Assembly: GCA_030682755.1 (NCBI GenBank)
Contig: JAUXNR010000180.1
Span: 1 to 8,318, forward strand
Source of the DNA: Flavobacterium sp.
GTDB taxonomy: Bacteria; Bacteroidota; Bacteroidia; Flavobacteriales; Flavobacteriaceae
DNA: 8,318 nt
Reading direction: 5' to 3'
The notes below the pieces were generated by a model. It was not told where the DNA came from, did not search any database, and saw nothing but the letters and a program-made list of their open reading frames with translations. Position 1 is the first letter of the stretch, and each line of letters begins with the position of its first letter. The translations under genes and the position numbers were made by a program. This document shows, piece by piece, positions 1 through 6,861 of the stretch.

Positions 1-1087
1 GCAATGAAATTGAATTCAATGTTTTTTTGGAAGTATCAGGGAATGAATAATTTAATTCATCAATTTCAAAATGAATATTTTTATAACAATACGTGCTTTC
101 AGAAGCTTCATCTTCTTCAATTTCCATATCAACCACTTGACCAATTTTTTCAATAGAAGTTAATACATCATAAAAGGTTTCTAAACCAACAATAATTTTC
201 TCAACTGAATTGATTACCAATAGAATGATGATTTCTGCTGCCACAAACTGACCAATGTTCAATTGTTGATTGATTACCAAATATCCTCCAATCAATAGTA
301 ATCCAGCCGAAATTAAGGCCTTAAATCCAATCAATTGAATGAATTGTCGCTTTATAACTTCAAAATGACTTTCTCTTGATTTAAGGTATTCAACCACTAA
401 TTTGTCATTTTTATATAAAGCAAATTCAGCTTCCGTTTTATTTTTAAATCCAAAATAATTTCGTGCAATTTCTTGTATCCAATGGGCAACTTTGTATTTG
501 TATTTTGATTCTGTTAAACTTGTTTTAAGTCCGGTTTCAAAGGAGATTCTAAAAATTAAGTACAATACAATAAATAACAAAAGACCAAAAAGTATGAATA
601 ACGGGTGATAAATGGAAAGCAAAAGCAAACCAAAAACAATTTGCAATAATGATTCAGAATAATCTAAAACTAATTTAGCTACACTTTTTTGAACTGTAAT
701 GGTATCAAAAAATCGATTTGCCAATTCCGGAGGATAATTGTTGTTGAATTCTGTGTATTTGATTTTTGGAAATCGATATGAAAATTCAAATGACGAGCGA
801 ATAAATATTTTTTGTTGAATGGTTTCTGTAATTCTAAGTTGCATTAACCGTAATATTCCATTAAATACAACACCTAAAATGACTACAATAACCAGAATTA
901 TCCATGATAAACTAACGCGTCCACCTTGAATTAAATTTATGATGGCTTGTATTCCTAATGGTAATGAAAGGCTTACAATCCCGGAAAAAATGGCGTAAAA
1001 AAACACTTGATAAATGTCTTTTTTGTCCAATTTCAGGAGGTTAATAAACCTTTTCAATGGTGTGAGTGAAGGGGTTTGTTTTTTCAT
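1..1087 (-). CDS. ABC exporter, fused permease/ATPase (partial, C-terminus beyond left edge)
   Basis: The frame is open from an ATG at 1087 to the window edge, giving 362 codons without a stop. The protein looks like a type I ABC exporter half-transporter, an inner-membrane efflux pump that works as a dimer. Hydrophobic stretches lie at about residues 28-50, 60-82, 147-180 (a TM3-TM4 hairpin) and 252-300 (a TM5-TM6 hairpin), the usual six-helix layout. A short acidic linker (323-331, IEEDEASES) leads into the start of the nucleotide-binding domain, where Y347 of LNYSFPDTSKKTLNSISL fits the A-loop aromatic. Walker A, the signature motif and Walker B are outside the window, so ATPase competence cannot be judged. 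No N-terminal C39 peptidase domain is present. The gene starts 4 bp after the TetR stop, so the two are almost certainly co-transcribed. In related bacteria such genes are often followed by an HlyD-type adaptor and a TolC-like channel; that is family knowledge, not seen here. The cargo is unknown. Confidence 0.88.
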   Translation of the reverse strand, partial: MKKQTPSLTPLKRFINLLKLDKKDIYQVFFYAIFSGIVSLSLPLGIQAIINLIQGGRVSLSWIILVIVVILGVVFNGILRLMQLRITETIQQKIFIRSSFEFSYRFPKIKYTEFNNNYPPELANRFFDTITVQKSVAKLVLDYSESLLQIVFGLLLLSIYHPLFILFGLLLFIVLYLIFRISFETGLKTSLTESKYKYKVAHWIQEIARNYFGFKNKTEAEFALYKNDKLVVEYLKSRESHFEVIKRQFIQLIGFKALISAGLLLIGGYLVINQQLNIGQFVAAEIIILLVINSVEKIIVGLETFYDVLTSIEKIGQVVDMEIEEDEASESTYCYKNIHFEIDELNYSFPDTSKKTLNSISL

Positions 1088-1091
1088 TTAA

Positions 1092-1763
1092 TTAACTGAT
1101 TTGTTTTAAAACCAATGATGTAAAAAAATTTGTCGGAGTAGTTTTGTCGTTACAATCTGTAATTGTTTTAAAATGAGTTTTTAAAAAATGTTGGTGTAAC
1201 GCACCTTCAATAACTGTTGACACAAGACTTCTTGGTGTGGGATATTCTGGATTTACGGCAATAACCATTTCAACAATTCTGTTGATTATTCTCTTGTAAA
1301 TCAAAAAATAGCCTTCTTTGTTTTCTTCGTCAACTTCTTTTGTGAGATATGATTTAGAAAACTCACATATTATTATTTTGTTTAAAATAACTTCGTTAAT
1401 GTGAGGATTGTTGTTGTCAATGGTTACTTCTTCTGTTGTTATTTGTAAAGCTTTTTCAAGTTTCTTTTTTGGATTTGAAATACCATTTGTAGCAAACACC
1501 AATTTAAATTCAACACGTCCCCAATACCACGAGGTTAAGTATAATAAAAGTTTGTGCTTACTCTCAAAGTAGCGGTAAATTGAGCTTTCATTGGATCCTA
1601 TTTTTTGGCCAAGTTTTTTAAAAGTAAAATTGTCAAAACCTATTTCGTCTATTAAAATAATGCTGTTTTCAATAATTTTCTTTCCGAGTTCTGAGGTTTC
1701 AGGATCTTTTATGAAAATTTTTGAACTGATATTTATTTTTAAATCTTCGAGTAAATTCTTCAT
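1092..1763 (-). CDS. TetR/AcrR-family transcriptional regulator
   Basis: This 223-residue protein has the size and layout of a TetR-family repressor: an N-terminal DNA-binding domain and a helical C-terminal ligand-binding and dimerisation domain. The helix-turn-helix is visible at about residues 46-72 (FTFKKLGQKIGSNESS, then IYRYFESKHKLL), matching the family pattern of a recognition helix ending in a Y-x-Y-F-x-S-K motif. About 25 residues precede the first DNA-binding helix, slightly more than usual. The C-terminal half has no motif I can tie to a ligand, as is normal because this domain diverges fast. The gene is first in a unit with the ABC exporter 4 bp downstream, so the natural inference is that it represses itself and the exporter and is released by a transported or toxic compound. 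Two inverted repeats in its promoter (1782-1795 and 1802-1816) fit autoregulation. The start is the ATG at 1763, about 25 bp after the predicted transcription start. Confidence 0.9.
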   Translation of the reverse strand: MKNLLEDLKINISSKIFIKDPETSELGKKIIENSIILIDEIGFDNFTFKKLGQKIGSNESSIYRYFESKHKLLLYLTSWYWGRVEFKLVFATNGISNPKKKLEKALQITTEEVTIDNNNPHINEVILNKIIICEFSKSYLTKEVDEENKEGYFLIYKRIINRIVEMVIAVNPEYPTPRSLVSTVIEGALHQHFLKTHFKTITDCNDKTTPTNFFTSLVLKQIS

Positions 1764-1781
1764 GTATTACTTTTAACGAAA

Positions 1782-1795
1782 GTGATAATAATCAC
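1782..1795. promoter_or_regulatory. Inverted repeat over the predicted TetR-gene transcription start (candidate operator)
   Basis: GTGAT-AATA-ATCAC is a perfect 5+5 bp inverted repeat with a 4-bp centre. It lies directly downstream of the predicted -7 element, sharing base 1795 with it, and therefore over the likely transcription start. Its position and size suit a repressor site; binding by the TetR protein is inferred. Confidence 0.45.
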
Positions 1796-1826
1796 AAAGT
1801 TAATAGTAGTACTATTGCTTTTGAAA
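1795..1826 (-). promoter_or_regulatory. Bacteroidota-type promoter for the TetR-ABC unit
   Basis: Read on the minus strand, 1802-1795 is TAACTTTG, a full match to the -7 consensus TANNTTTG. A -33-like TTTC (1826-1823; consensus TTTG) stands 20 bp upstream, within the accepted spacing. Transcription would begin near 1788, leaving a leader of about 25 bp before the ATG at 1763. The element lies downstream of the gpmI terminator, so the unit appears transcriptionally independent of gpmI. Confidence 0.6.
1802..1816. promoter_or_regulatory. 15-bp palindrome in the promoter spacer (candidate TetR operator)
   Basis: AATAGTA-G-TACTATT is a perfect 7+7 bp inverted repeat around a single base. It occupies the spacer between the -33 and -7 elements of the TetR promoter and touches the -7 element at base 1802. 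Length, symmetry and placement are typical of TetR-family operators that block RNA polymerase. Which protein binds is inferred from the adjacent gene. Confidence 0.6.
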
Positions 1827-1846
1827 TCATTTAACTTATTTTTAAT

Positions 1847-1871
1847 AAAAAAAACCATTCTATAGGAATGG
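1847..1871 (-). terminator. Intrinsic terminator of gpmI
   Basis: On the minus strand, 27 bp beyond the gpmI stop codon, CCATTC (1871-1866) and GAATGG (1860-1855) form a perfect 6-bp stem around the 5-base loop CTATA, followed at once by eight Ts (1854-1847). This is the standard Rho-independent arrangement, though the stem is short with only three G-C pairs. It separates gpmI from the TetR-ABC unit. Confidence 0.8.
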
Positions 1872-1897
1872 CTTTAAATTGCTACATGTATTTTGAA

Positions 1898-3415
1898 TCA
1901 AACCAATGACTCTCTTGTCATGGCTTCTGGTTTTTCAATTCCCATGAGGTGTAAAATAGTTGGAGCCATGTCACCCAAAACACCATTTCTGATATGTTTT
2001 AATTCTTTATCTACTAAAATTACAGGAACTGGGTTAGTGGTATGTGCCGTATTTGGGGTTCCATCAGGGTTAATCATTGTTTCACAATTTCCGTGGTCTG
2101 CTATGACAATTGTGGTATAATCATTTGCTAATGCTGTTTCAATTACTTGTTCAACACAAGTGTCCACTGCTTCACAGGCTTTGACGGCAGCTTCCATCAC
2201 ACCGGTATGACCAACCATATCACCATTGGCAAAATTTAAGCATACAAAATCAACTTCGCCTTTTTTCAATTCTTCAATCAAAGCATCTTTTAATTCAAAA
2301 GCACTCATTTCAGGTTTTAAATCATAAGTGGCCACTTTTGGCGAATTTCTTAAAATTCGGGTTTCACCTTCAAAAGGTTCTTCACGACCTCCTGAAAAAA
2401 AGAATGTTACGTGAGGATATTTTTCGGTTTCTGCTATTCTGATTTGTTTTTTATGATGTTTTTCTAAAACTTCACCTAAGGTTTCTGTAATATTATCTTT
2501 ATTGTAAATGACTTTGATGTTTTTGTATGTTTCATCATAATTGGTCAGTGTTACATAATATAAATCCAATTGATGCATGTTTTGTTCATGACAATCAAAT
2601 TGAGTTAATACTTCAGTTAATTGTCTTCCTCGGTCTGTTCTGAAGTTGAAGAAAATAACAACATCTCCGTTTTTTATAGTAGAAATTGGTAAGTTATAAT
2701 CATCAACCATTATGATGGGTTGGATGAATTCATCCGTTTTACCATTTGCATAGTTGTCTTGAATGCTGTCAACAGCATTTTGAGAATGAGTACCAATACC
2801 GTTAACCAACAAGTCATAAGCCAACTTTACGCGTTCCCATCTTCGGTCTCTGTCCATGGCGTAATAGCGACCGATTACGGAAGCCAATCTTGCTGATGTG
2901 TTTTTACAATAATTTTCAATTTCTGAAATGAATCGAACACCTGATTTTGGGTCAACATCTCTGCCGTCGGTAAAGGCATGAATGTATACGTTTTCTAATC
3001 CAAAATCTTGTGTGGCATCAACCAATCCTTTAAGGTGGTCAATGTGAGAATGAACTCCACCGTCAGATACCAATCCTAAGAAATGAACGTCTTTTTTATT
3101 GGTTTTGGCGTATTGAAAAGCATCTTGCAACACTTTTTCATTGTTTAATGTTTTGTGTTGAACCGCCAAATTGATTCTGGTAAGTTCCTGATAAATAATT
3201 CTTCCTGCACCTAAATTCATGTGTCCCACTTCAGAATTACCCATTTGGCCTTCGGGAAGACCAACGTTTAAGCCATCTGTTCGCAATTCTGCATTTGGAT
3301 AGTTTTTGTATAAAGAATCAATAAAAGGCGTATTTGCATTGTCAATAGCTGAAACTTTTGGGTCAGGTGAGTGTCCCCATCCGTCTAAAATCATCAGGAT
3401 TACTTTCTTGTTCAT
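1898..3415 (-). CDS. gpmI: 2,3-bisphosphoglycerate-independent phosphoglycerate mutase
   Basis: This 505-residue cytoplasmic enzyme interconverts 3- and 2-phosphoglycerate in glycolysis and gluconeogenesis using bound Mn2+ and a phosphoserine intermediate. The alkaline-phosphatase-type metal centre is complete: D11 in ILDGWG, nucleophile S61 in GNSEVGH, D399 and H403 in NGDMVGH, D440 and H441 in ADHGNCE, and H458 in NTAHTTNP. The substrate-binding motifs HAFTDGRD, GRYYAMDRDRRWER and NFRTDRGRQ are also present. Length fits the family (about 510). I chose the ATG at 3415 because it places the conserved DGWG motif 10 residues in, as in known enzymes. The frame stays open to an ATG at 3511, but that start adds 32 residues with no family match, overlaps the upstream gene by 41 bp and lies upstream of the predicted promoter. 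The gene has its own promoter and terminator, so it is probably monocistronic. Confidence 0.97.
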   Translation of the reverse strand: MNKKVILMILDGWGHSPDPKVSAIDNANTPFIDSLYKNYPNAELRTDGLNVGLPEGQMGNSEVGHMNLGAGRIIYQELTRINLAVQHKTLNNEKVLQDAFQYAKTNKKDVHFLGLVSDGGVHSHIDHLKGLVDATQDFGLENVYIHAFTDGRDVDPKSGVRFISEIENYCKNTSARLASVIGRYYAMDRDRRWERVKLAYDLLVNGIGTHSQNAVDSIQDNYANGKTDEFIQPIIMVDDYNLPISTIKNGDVVIFFNFRTDRGRQLTEVLTQFDCHEQNMHQLDLYYVTLTNYDETYKNIKVIYNKDNITETLGEVLEKHHKKQIRIAETEKYPHVTFFFSGGREEPFEGETRILRNSPKVATYDLKPEMSAFELKDALIEELKKGEVDFVCLNFANGDMVGHTGVMEAAVKACEAVDTCVEQVIETALANDYTTIVIADHGNCETMINPDGTPNTAHTTNPVPVILVDKELKHIRNGVLGDMAPTILHLMGIEKPEAMTRESLV

Positions 3416-3418
3416 TGG

Positions 3419-3433
3419 TGTATAGTTTATACA
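3419..3433. repeat. Short palindrome at the predicted gpmI transcription start
   Basis: TGTATA-GTT-TATACA is a perfect 6+6 bp inverted repeat, ending 3 bp before the gpmI ATG and starting just after the -7 element. It could be a repressor site or a weak hairpin at the mRNA 5' end. Being nearly all A/T it may also be chance. Confidence 0.35.
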
Positions 3434-3434
3434 A

Positions 3435-3463
3435 CAAAGATAATCAAAGGACTGTTTTTCAAA
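3435..3463 (-). promoter_or_regulatory. Bacteroidota-type promoter for gpmI
   Basis: On the minus strand TTTG (3463-3460), a 17-bp spacer and TATCTTTG (3442-3435) match both parts of the TTTG/TANNTTTG consensus exactly. It fits in the 55-bp gap after the DUF5916 stop codon and predicts a start near 3428, giving a very short leader before the ATG at 3415. This independently supports the shorter gpmI start. Confidence 0.65.
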
Positions 3464-3470
3464 GTATGAT

Positions 3471-5870
3471 TTACGCTTTTTTAATCCAATTTTTTGCTTT
3501 GTTGTAATCAATAAAGTATCTCAAACTTATGGAGAAAACATGATTTAAATTGTTTTCAAAAAGATTACTAACATTTGAGCTGTAATTTTTATTGATATCT
3601 CTGGTGAAATCTTGGGCATTATTTCGGTATAAAGCTGTGATTTGGCTTCCCGGAGCAAACCACCAAGAATAAGAAAGATCAAAATTCCACAAATTGAAAT
3701 TGACGTCTTTATCAGTTGCATAACTGTTATTTTCTTCAAAACTACCATCTTCCAATAACGTATGAAATTTAATATTTTCGGCAAAAGAAAAATAATGTCT
3801 TGTAGTTAGGTTCAAAGTCATTTTGTTGTTAATAGCATATTTTCCGGTTAAGGAATTTGTAATGGTAGACCTATTTCGTTCTGCTAAAATGACTTCATTA
3901 TCAACAAAATCAACCCATCCGATATCACTGTTTTGACGGTTGTAATTTGAGGAATAAACCATTGTTAGCTTATCATTAAAACGATAGCGTGGACTCACAA
4001 AGAAATTGTAATTCATTCTGTTTTTTTGATCAAAAATTCTAACGCTTGGTTCAATGTCTAGAGCAAATTTTCTATTGTAATTGGAGGAGAAAAATATATT
4101 GGCATAATAATTTGCGGGGATTTCTAAAATTCTTCCCGGAATTCTGGATTCATAAAAATTATAGGTTTCAAAAGGACTAACTAGTACACTGTATCCTATG
4201 TAATCGTTTTTTATTGTAGTTGAATTTACATTTGCTTTAAACCAATGTTCTTGAGTTTTACCGGTTGTATTTTCAATTTCTACATAATAATCAGTATTAA
4301 CTCTAAAGGAATTGTATCTTTTTGTTGGATTTAAAATACGATAGTTATAATACGTATAAATATTATAAAAATTAGTCACAAAATTTATTCCTAAATCATT
4401 AATGTCAAAATCTTTAGAAACATAATTTGATGCAATTCCATATCTGGATTTTCCATATGTTTTGCTTAAGTTCAAATAACTTGAAAATCCATTTGTGTTT
4501 TCAACATCATATATGCTACTCATTTTTAAATCACCCGAAATATTGTATTTATTTCCTGAAGAATTGACATCAAAAACCAAAGCGGTTACATTGGCATCTC
4601 TAAACTCACCAACTCTTGTTACGTTAGTATTGATAAATGAAAAAGAAGAATTTTTATTAAACCGTTGGTCAAAAACTAAGATGTTATAGTTTGATAAGGG
4701 TTCTACAACAACGTTTCTGGATTCATTATTTTCGGTGTTGATTATCCTAGCAAATGTTTTTTCTGTTATGGCATTTAAAAAGCCAATTCCTAACCCATCA
4801 TCTGTTCTTCCGGATATTTTTACGGCATTTATTAAATTTACAGTGTTTGGATAATTCACAACTTGTTCGTTTTCTCCTGTAGTAGGATAACTTGATGGAG
4901 GACCACCAATACGTCTGGAATAAAGTAAATCTCCTTTAGAAAACAAATCAGTACCTTCTGTAAAAAAAGGTCTATTTTCGTTAAATTGCTGTTCAAACGG
5001 GCCTAAATTTAAAACCACATTATCAAAAGCAGCTTGCCCAAAATCTGGCACCAATATAGCGTCTAAAGTAAAGGAGTCATTAATACCATACTTAATATCC
5101 ATTCCAATTTTTCCGGTGCTTTTTGTTTCACCTTCAAATGATTCTACATATCCTGATGTATAAGGAATAAAGAAAAGTCGGGTTGGGGTTTTTATATTCT
5201 CAATTCCATTTAAAATCCCTGCTTGATTTATTACGGCACCAATATTTCTGTCAATAAAGCTCCACGTATATTTTTGACGGTCTCGTCTAATTTCTCTAAA
5301 AAAATTTATACCCCAGGTTTGAATTGTTTCATTTGAAAATCGTAGTGCTGCATATGGAATTTCCATTTCAACAACCCAGCCGTATTCTGTAATTTGAACT
5401 TCACTGTTCCAAATGGCATCCCATGAAAAATCTTCATTATTTTCTGTAGCTAAACAATCCATTTGAACGCCTGCTGCACTAACAAAGAACCTAAAATCTT
5501 GTTGCCCGTCATTAAAGCCATTAATAAAAACGCCAAAATGATCTGATACGCCAAATCGATCACGTTGTGTAATTTCTTTATTTATTAAACCCGGATTGTC
5601 ATATAAAATAGCACCAATATAAATAGAGTTGTCATTATATAGAATCTTTACCTCAGATCTTTTTTCATTAGTTTCTGCTTGTCCATTATCTGGTTCAAAC
5701 ATGATGAAGTTACCGGCAGGAAGGGCTTCTTCCCAAATAGATTCATCAAGCTTCCCATCAATAACAATAGATTGAGATGTTTTTATTGCTTGAACTGATT
5801 TTTTTTGACCAAATGCAGAAACAGAAATAAAGAAAGAAAAAAGTAGAATCGGGACAACAAATTTTTGCAT
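3471..5870 (-). CDS. DUF5916 protein with CBM9-like N-terminal domain, probable outer-membrane beta-barrel
   Basis: This 799-residue protein has a clear Sec signal peptide: a lysine, a hydrophobic core at about residues 4-19 and a likely cut after A-F-G21. Residues about 35-225 resemble the carbohydrate-binding family 9-like domain found in this family, with IDGKLDESIWEEA at the start and EVKILYNDNSIYIG following. A conserved DUF5916 block follows at about 274-323: PDFGQ, VLNLGPFEQQF, NRPFFTEG, then LLYSRRIGGPP. The remaining 470 residues are rich in alternating aromatic and polar stretches, as in outer-membrane beta-strands, ending with a strand-like FSISLRYFIDY. About 11 basic residues follow that strand, so the chain does not end on the usual terminal aromatic. 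The family is widespread in Bacteroidota but, as far as I know, without an established function; a role in surface binding or transport is only an inference. It is preceded by its own promoter and followed 55 bp later by gpmI, with no terminator between, so some read-through is possible. Confidence 0.88.
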   Translation of the reverse strand: MQKFVVPILLFSFFISVSAFGQKKSVQAIKTSQSIVIDGKLDESIWEEALPAGNFIMFEPDNGQAETNEKRSEVKILYNDNSIYIGAILYDNPGLINKEITQRDRFGVSDHFGVFINGFNDGQQDFRFFVSAAGVQMDCLATENNEDFSWDAIWNSEVQITEYGWVVEMEIPYAALRFSNETIQTWGINFFREIRRDRQKYTWSFIDRNIGAVINQAGILNGIENIKTPTRLFFIPYTSGYVESFEGETKSTGKIGMDIKYGINDSFTLDAILVPDFGQAAFDNVVLNLGPFEQQFNENRPFFTEGTDLFSKGDLLYSRRIGGPPSSYPTTGENEQVVNYPNTVNLINAVKISGRTDDGLGIGFLNAITEKTFARIINTENNESRNVVVEPLSNYNILVFDQRFNKNSSFSFINTNVTRVGEFRDANVTALVFDVNSSGNKYNISGDLKMSSIYDVENTNGFSSYLNLSKTYGKSRYGIASNYVSKDFDINDLGINFVTNFYNIYTYYNYRILNPTKRYNSFRVNTDYYVEIENTTGKTQEHWFKANVNSTTIKNDYIGYSVLVSPFETYNFYESRIPGRILEIPANYYANIFFSSNYNRKFALDIEPSVRIFDQKNRMNYNFFVSPRYRFNDKLTMVYSSNYNRQNSDIGWVDFVDNEVILAERNRSTITNSLTGKYAINNKMTLNLTTRHYFSFAENIKFHTLLEDGSFEENNSYATDKDVNFNLWNFDLSYSWWFAPGSQITALYRNNAQDFTRDINKNYSSNVSNLFENNLNHVFSISLRYFIDYNKAKNWIKKA

Positions 5871-5887
5871 AACAATATTTAAACGTT

Positions 5888-5918
5888 CAAAATTAAAGAT
5901 TAGTCATTCACTTACAAT
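5888..5918 (-). promoter_or_regulatory. Bacteroidota-type promoter for the DUF5916 gene
   Basis: On the minus strand, TAATTTTG (5895-5888) matches TANNTTTG fully. ATTG (5918-5915) supplies the TTG core of the -33 element with a 19-bp spacer. The predicted start is near 5881, about 10 bp before the ATG at 5870. The region is AT-rich and other partial matches occur further upstream, but this one has the best spacing and position. Confidence 0.5.
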
Positions 5919-6087
5919 TACTTTATCATTTTCTTAAGAAATTGAAGTTGAAATATATAATAGATAGCTTTTTTTAAAAATTGTTACAGTTTAATGTACT
6001 AAAGTTTAGTTTCACGCGTTTTCTTAACTCGTGCAAAAATATATAACAAATTTAAAGTGAAATGTTTATGAATTAATGCAATCAACC

Positions 6088-6118
6088 TTTGGTTTTTAAT
6101 TTTTAATATTTACTTTTG
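6088..6118 (+). promoter_or_regulatory. Bacteroidota-type promoter for the YkuD_2 gene
   Basis: TTTG (6088-6091), a 19-bp spacer and TACTTTTG (6111-6118) match both consensus elements exactly at near-ideal spacing. Transcription should start near 6124, leaving a leader of about 30 bp before the ATG at 6154. This is the strongest promoter match in the window. Confidence 0.7.
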
Positions 6119-6153
6119 GAGCCCCAAGTCTAACAGTAACTTATAGAATTTCA

Positions 6154-6861
6154 ATGACATACAAAATTATTTCTGTTTTGTTGATGATATGTTTATCTTC
6201 TTCAAACACTATTAAAACAAATACCGGCCCTAAATTAGTTGCTACAAATGCACCTGTTACTTTTGAATCAAAAGTTAACTCGGCCTACTCAGAACTTAAA
6301 AATGCTAATTTTTCTATTCCAAACATGGAAAGCTTTTCATCCGCATTGGAAGGTTTTTATCAATTGAAAGAAAAAGGCAAAATTCAAAAAGACATTTTAA
6401 CCATTATTGATTTCACTTTATCATCCACAGAAAAAAGAATGTGGGTTATTGATATGGCTACTCACAAGGTTTTATATCATACACTTGTGGCTCACGGAAG
6501 AAATACAGGAGAAGAGTTTGCCAAACAATTTTCAAACAAAGAGGAATCCTATCAAAGCAGTTTGGGTTTTTATGCCACTGCAGAAACGTATATTGGCAAA
6601 CACGGTTTTTCATTGCGATTGGATGGATTAGAAAAAGGAATTAATGATAAAGCAAGAGATCGTGCTATTGTAATTCATGGAGCAGATTATGTTTCAGAAA
6701 AATTTGTAAAACAAACCGGAAGATTAGGAAGAAGTCAAGGATGTCCGGCGTTACCGGTTGAATTGACCAAAGAGATTATAAATGTAATCAAAGACAATTC
6801 TTGTTTGTTTATATATTATCCGTCTCAAAAATATACGGTTCAATCAAAATTAGTTTCTTAA
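6154..6861 (+). CDS. Murein L,D-transpeptidase, YkuD_2 family
   Basis: This 235-residue protein belongs to the compact YkuD_2 type of L,D-transpeptidase, cysteine enzymes that act on peptidoglycan stem peptides (3-3 cross-linking or attachment reactions) outside the cytoplasmic membrane. Residues about 4-17 form a hydrophobic signal segment; its LMIC is a poor lipobox, since isoleucine precedes the cysteine, so I do not call it a lipoprotein. A spacer (about 20-80) precedes the catalytic domain (about 80-225). The active site is visible: H175 in VIHGADYVS and nucleophile C197 (codon 6742-6744) in GRSQGCPALP, with R193 and S194 in the expected positions. A second cysteine in NSCLFIYYP is not part of the motif. 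The gene has its own promoter and runs toward the larger L,D-transpeptidase, overlapping it tail to tail by 12 bp. The exact reaction and partner are unknown. Confidence 0.9.
   Translation: MTYKIISVLLMICLSSSNTIKTNTGPKLVATNAPVTFESKVNSAYSELKNANFSIPNMESFSSALEGFYQLKEKGKIQKDILTIIDFTLSSTEKRMWVIDMATHKVLYHTLVAHGRNTGEEFAKQFSNKEESYQSSLGFYATAETYIGKHGFSLRLDGLEKGINDKARDRAIVIHGADYVSEKFVKQTGRLGRSQGCPALPVELTKEIINVIKDNSCLFIYYPSQKYTVQSKLVS

Larger units (their letters stand above)
5871..6153. other. Divergent intergenic region between the DUF5916 and YkuD_2 genes
   Basis: This 283-bp, strongly AT-rich stretch has no credible ORF on either strand. It carries one promoter pointing each way, near its two ends. 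Between them lie two palindromes: TTTCTTAAGAAA (5930-5941) and ACTAAA-G-TTTAGT (5998-6010). I see no terminator, riboswitch-like structure or small RNA that can be supported. Confidence 0.6.

Noticed and set aside
1893..2120. 75-codon open frame on the plus strand inside gpmI
   Set aside because: It lies antisense to strongly conserved gpmI coding sequence (including the ADHG region), shows no recognisable domain and has no promoter match that I saw.
3416..3511. N-terminal extension of gpmI to an upstream ATG at 3511
   Set aside because: It overlaps the DUF5916 gene, begins upstream of the predicted gpmI promoter, and adds residues with no counterpart in the family.
3545..3784. 79-codon open frame on the minus strand inside the DUF5916 gene
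   Set aside because: It is an out-of-frame shadow within an intact gene on the same strand; composition reflects the overlapping barrel strands.
5930..5941. Palindrome TTTCTTAAGAAA
   Set aside because: Nearly pure A/T apart from one C-G pair, no spacing relation to a -33/-7 pair; most likely chance.
6034..6054. Two further minus-strand TANNTTTG matches (6041-6034 and 6054-6047)
   Set aside because: The motif arises often by chance in such AT-rich DNA; these are about 165-185 bp from the DUF5916 start, whereas a better-placed promoter exists at 5888-5918.
6407..6631. 74-codon open frame overlapping the YkuD_2 gene
   Set aside because: It is an alternative frame of the catalytic domain, with no independent signal.
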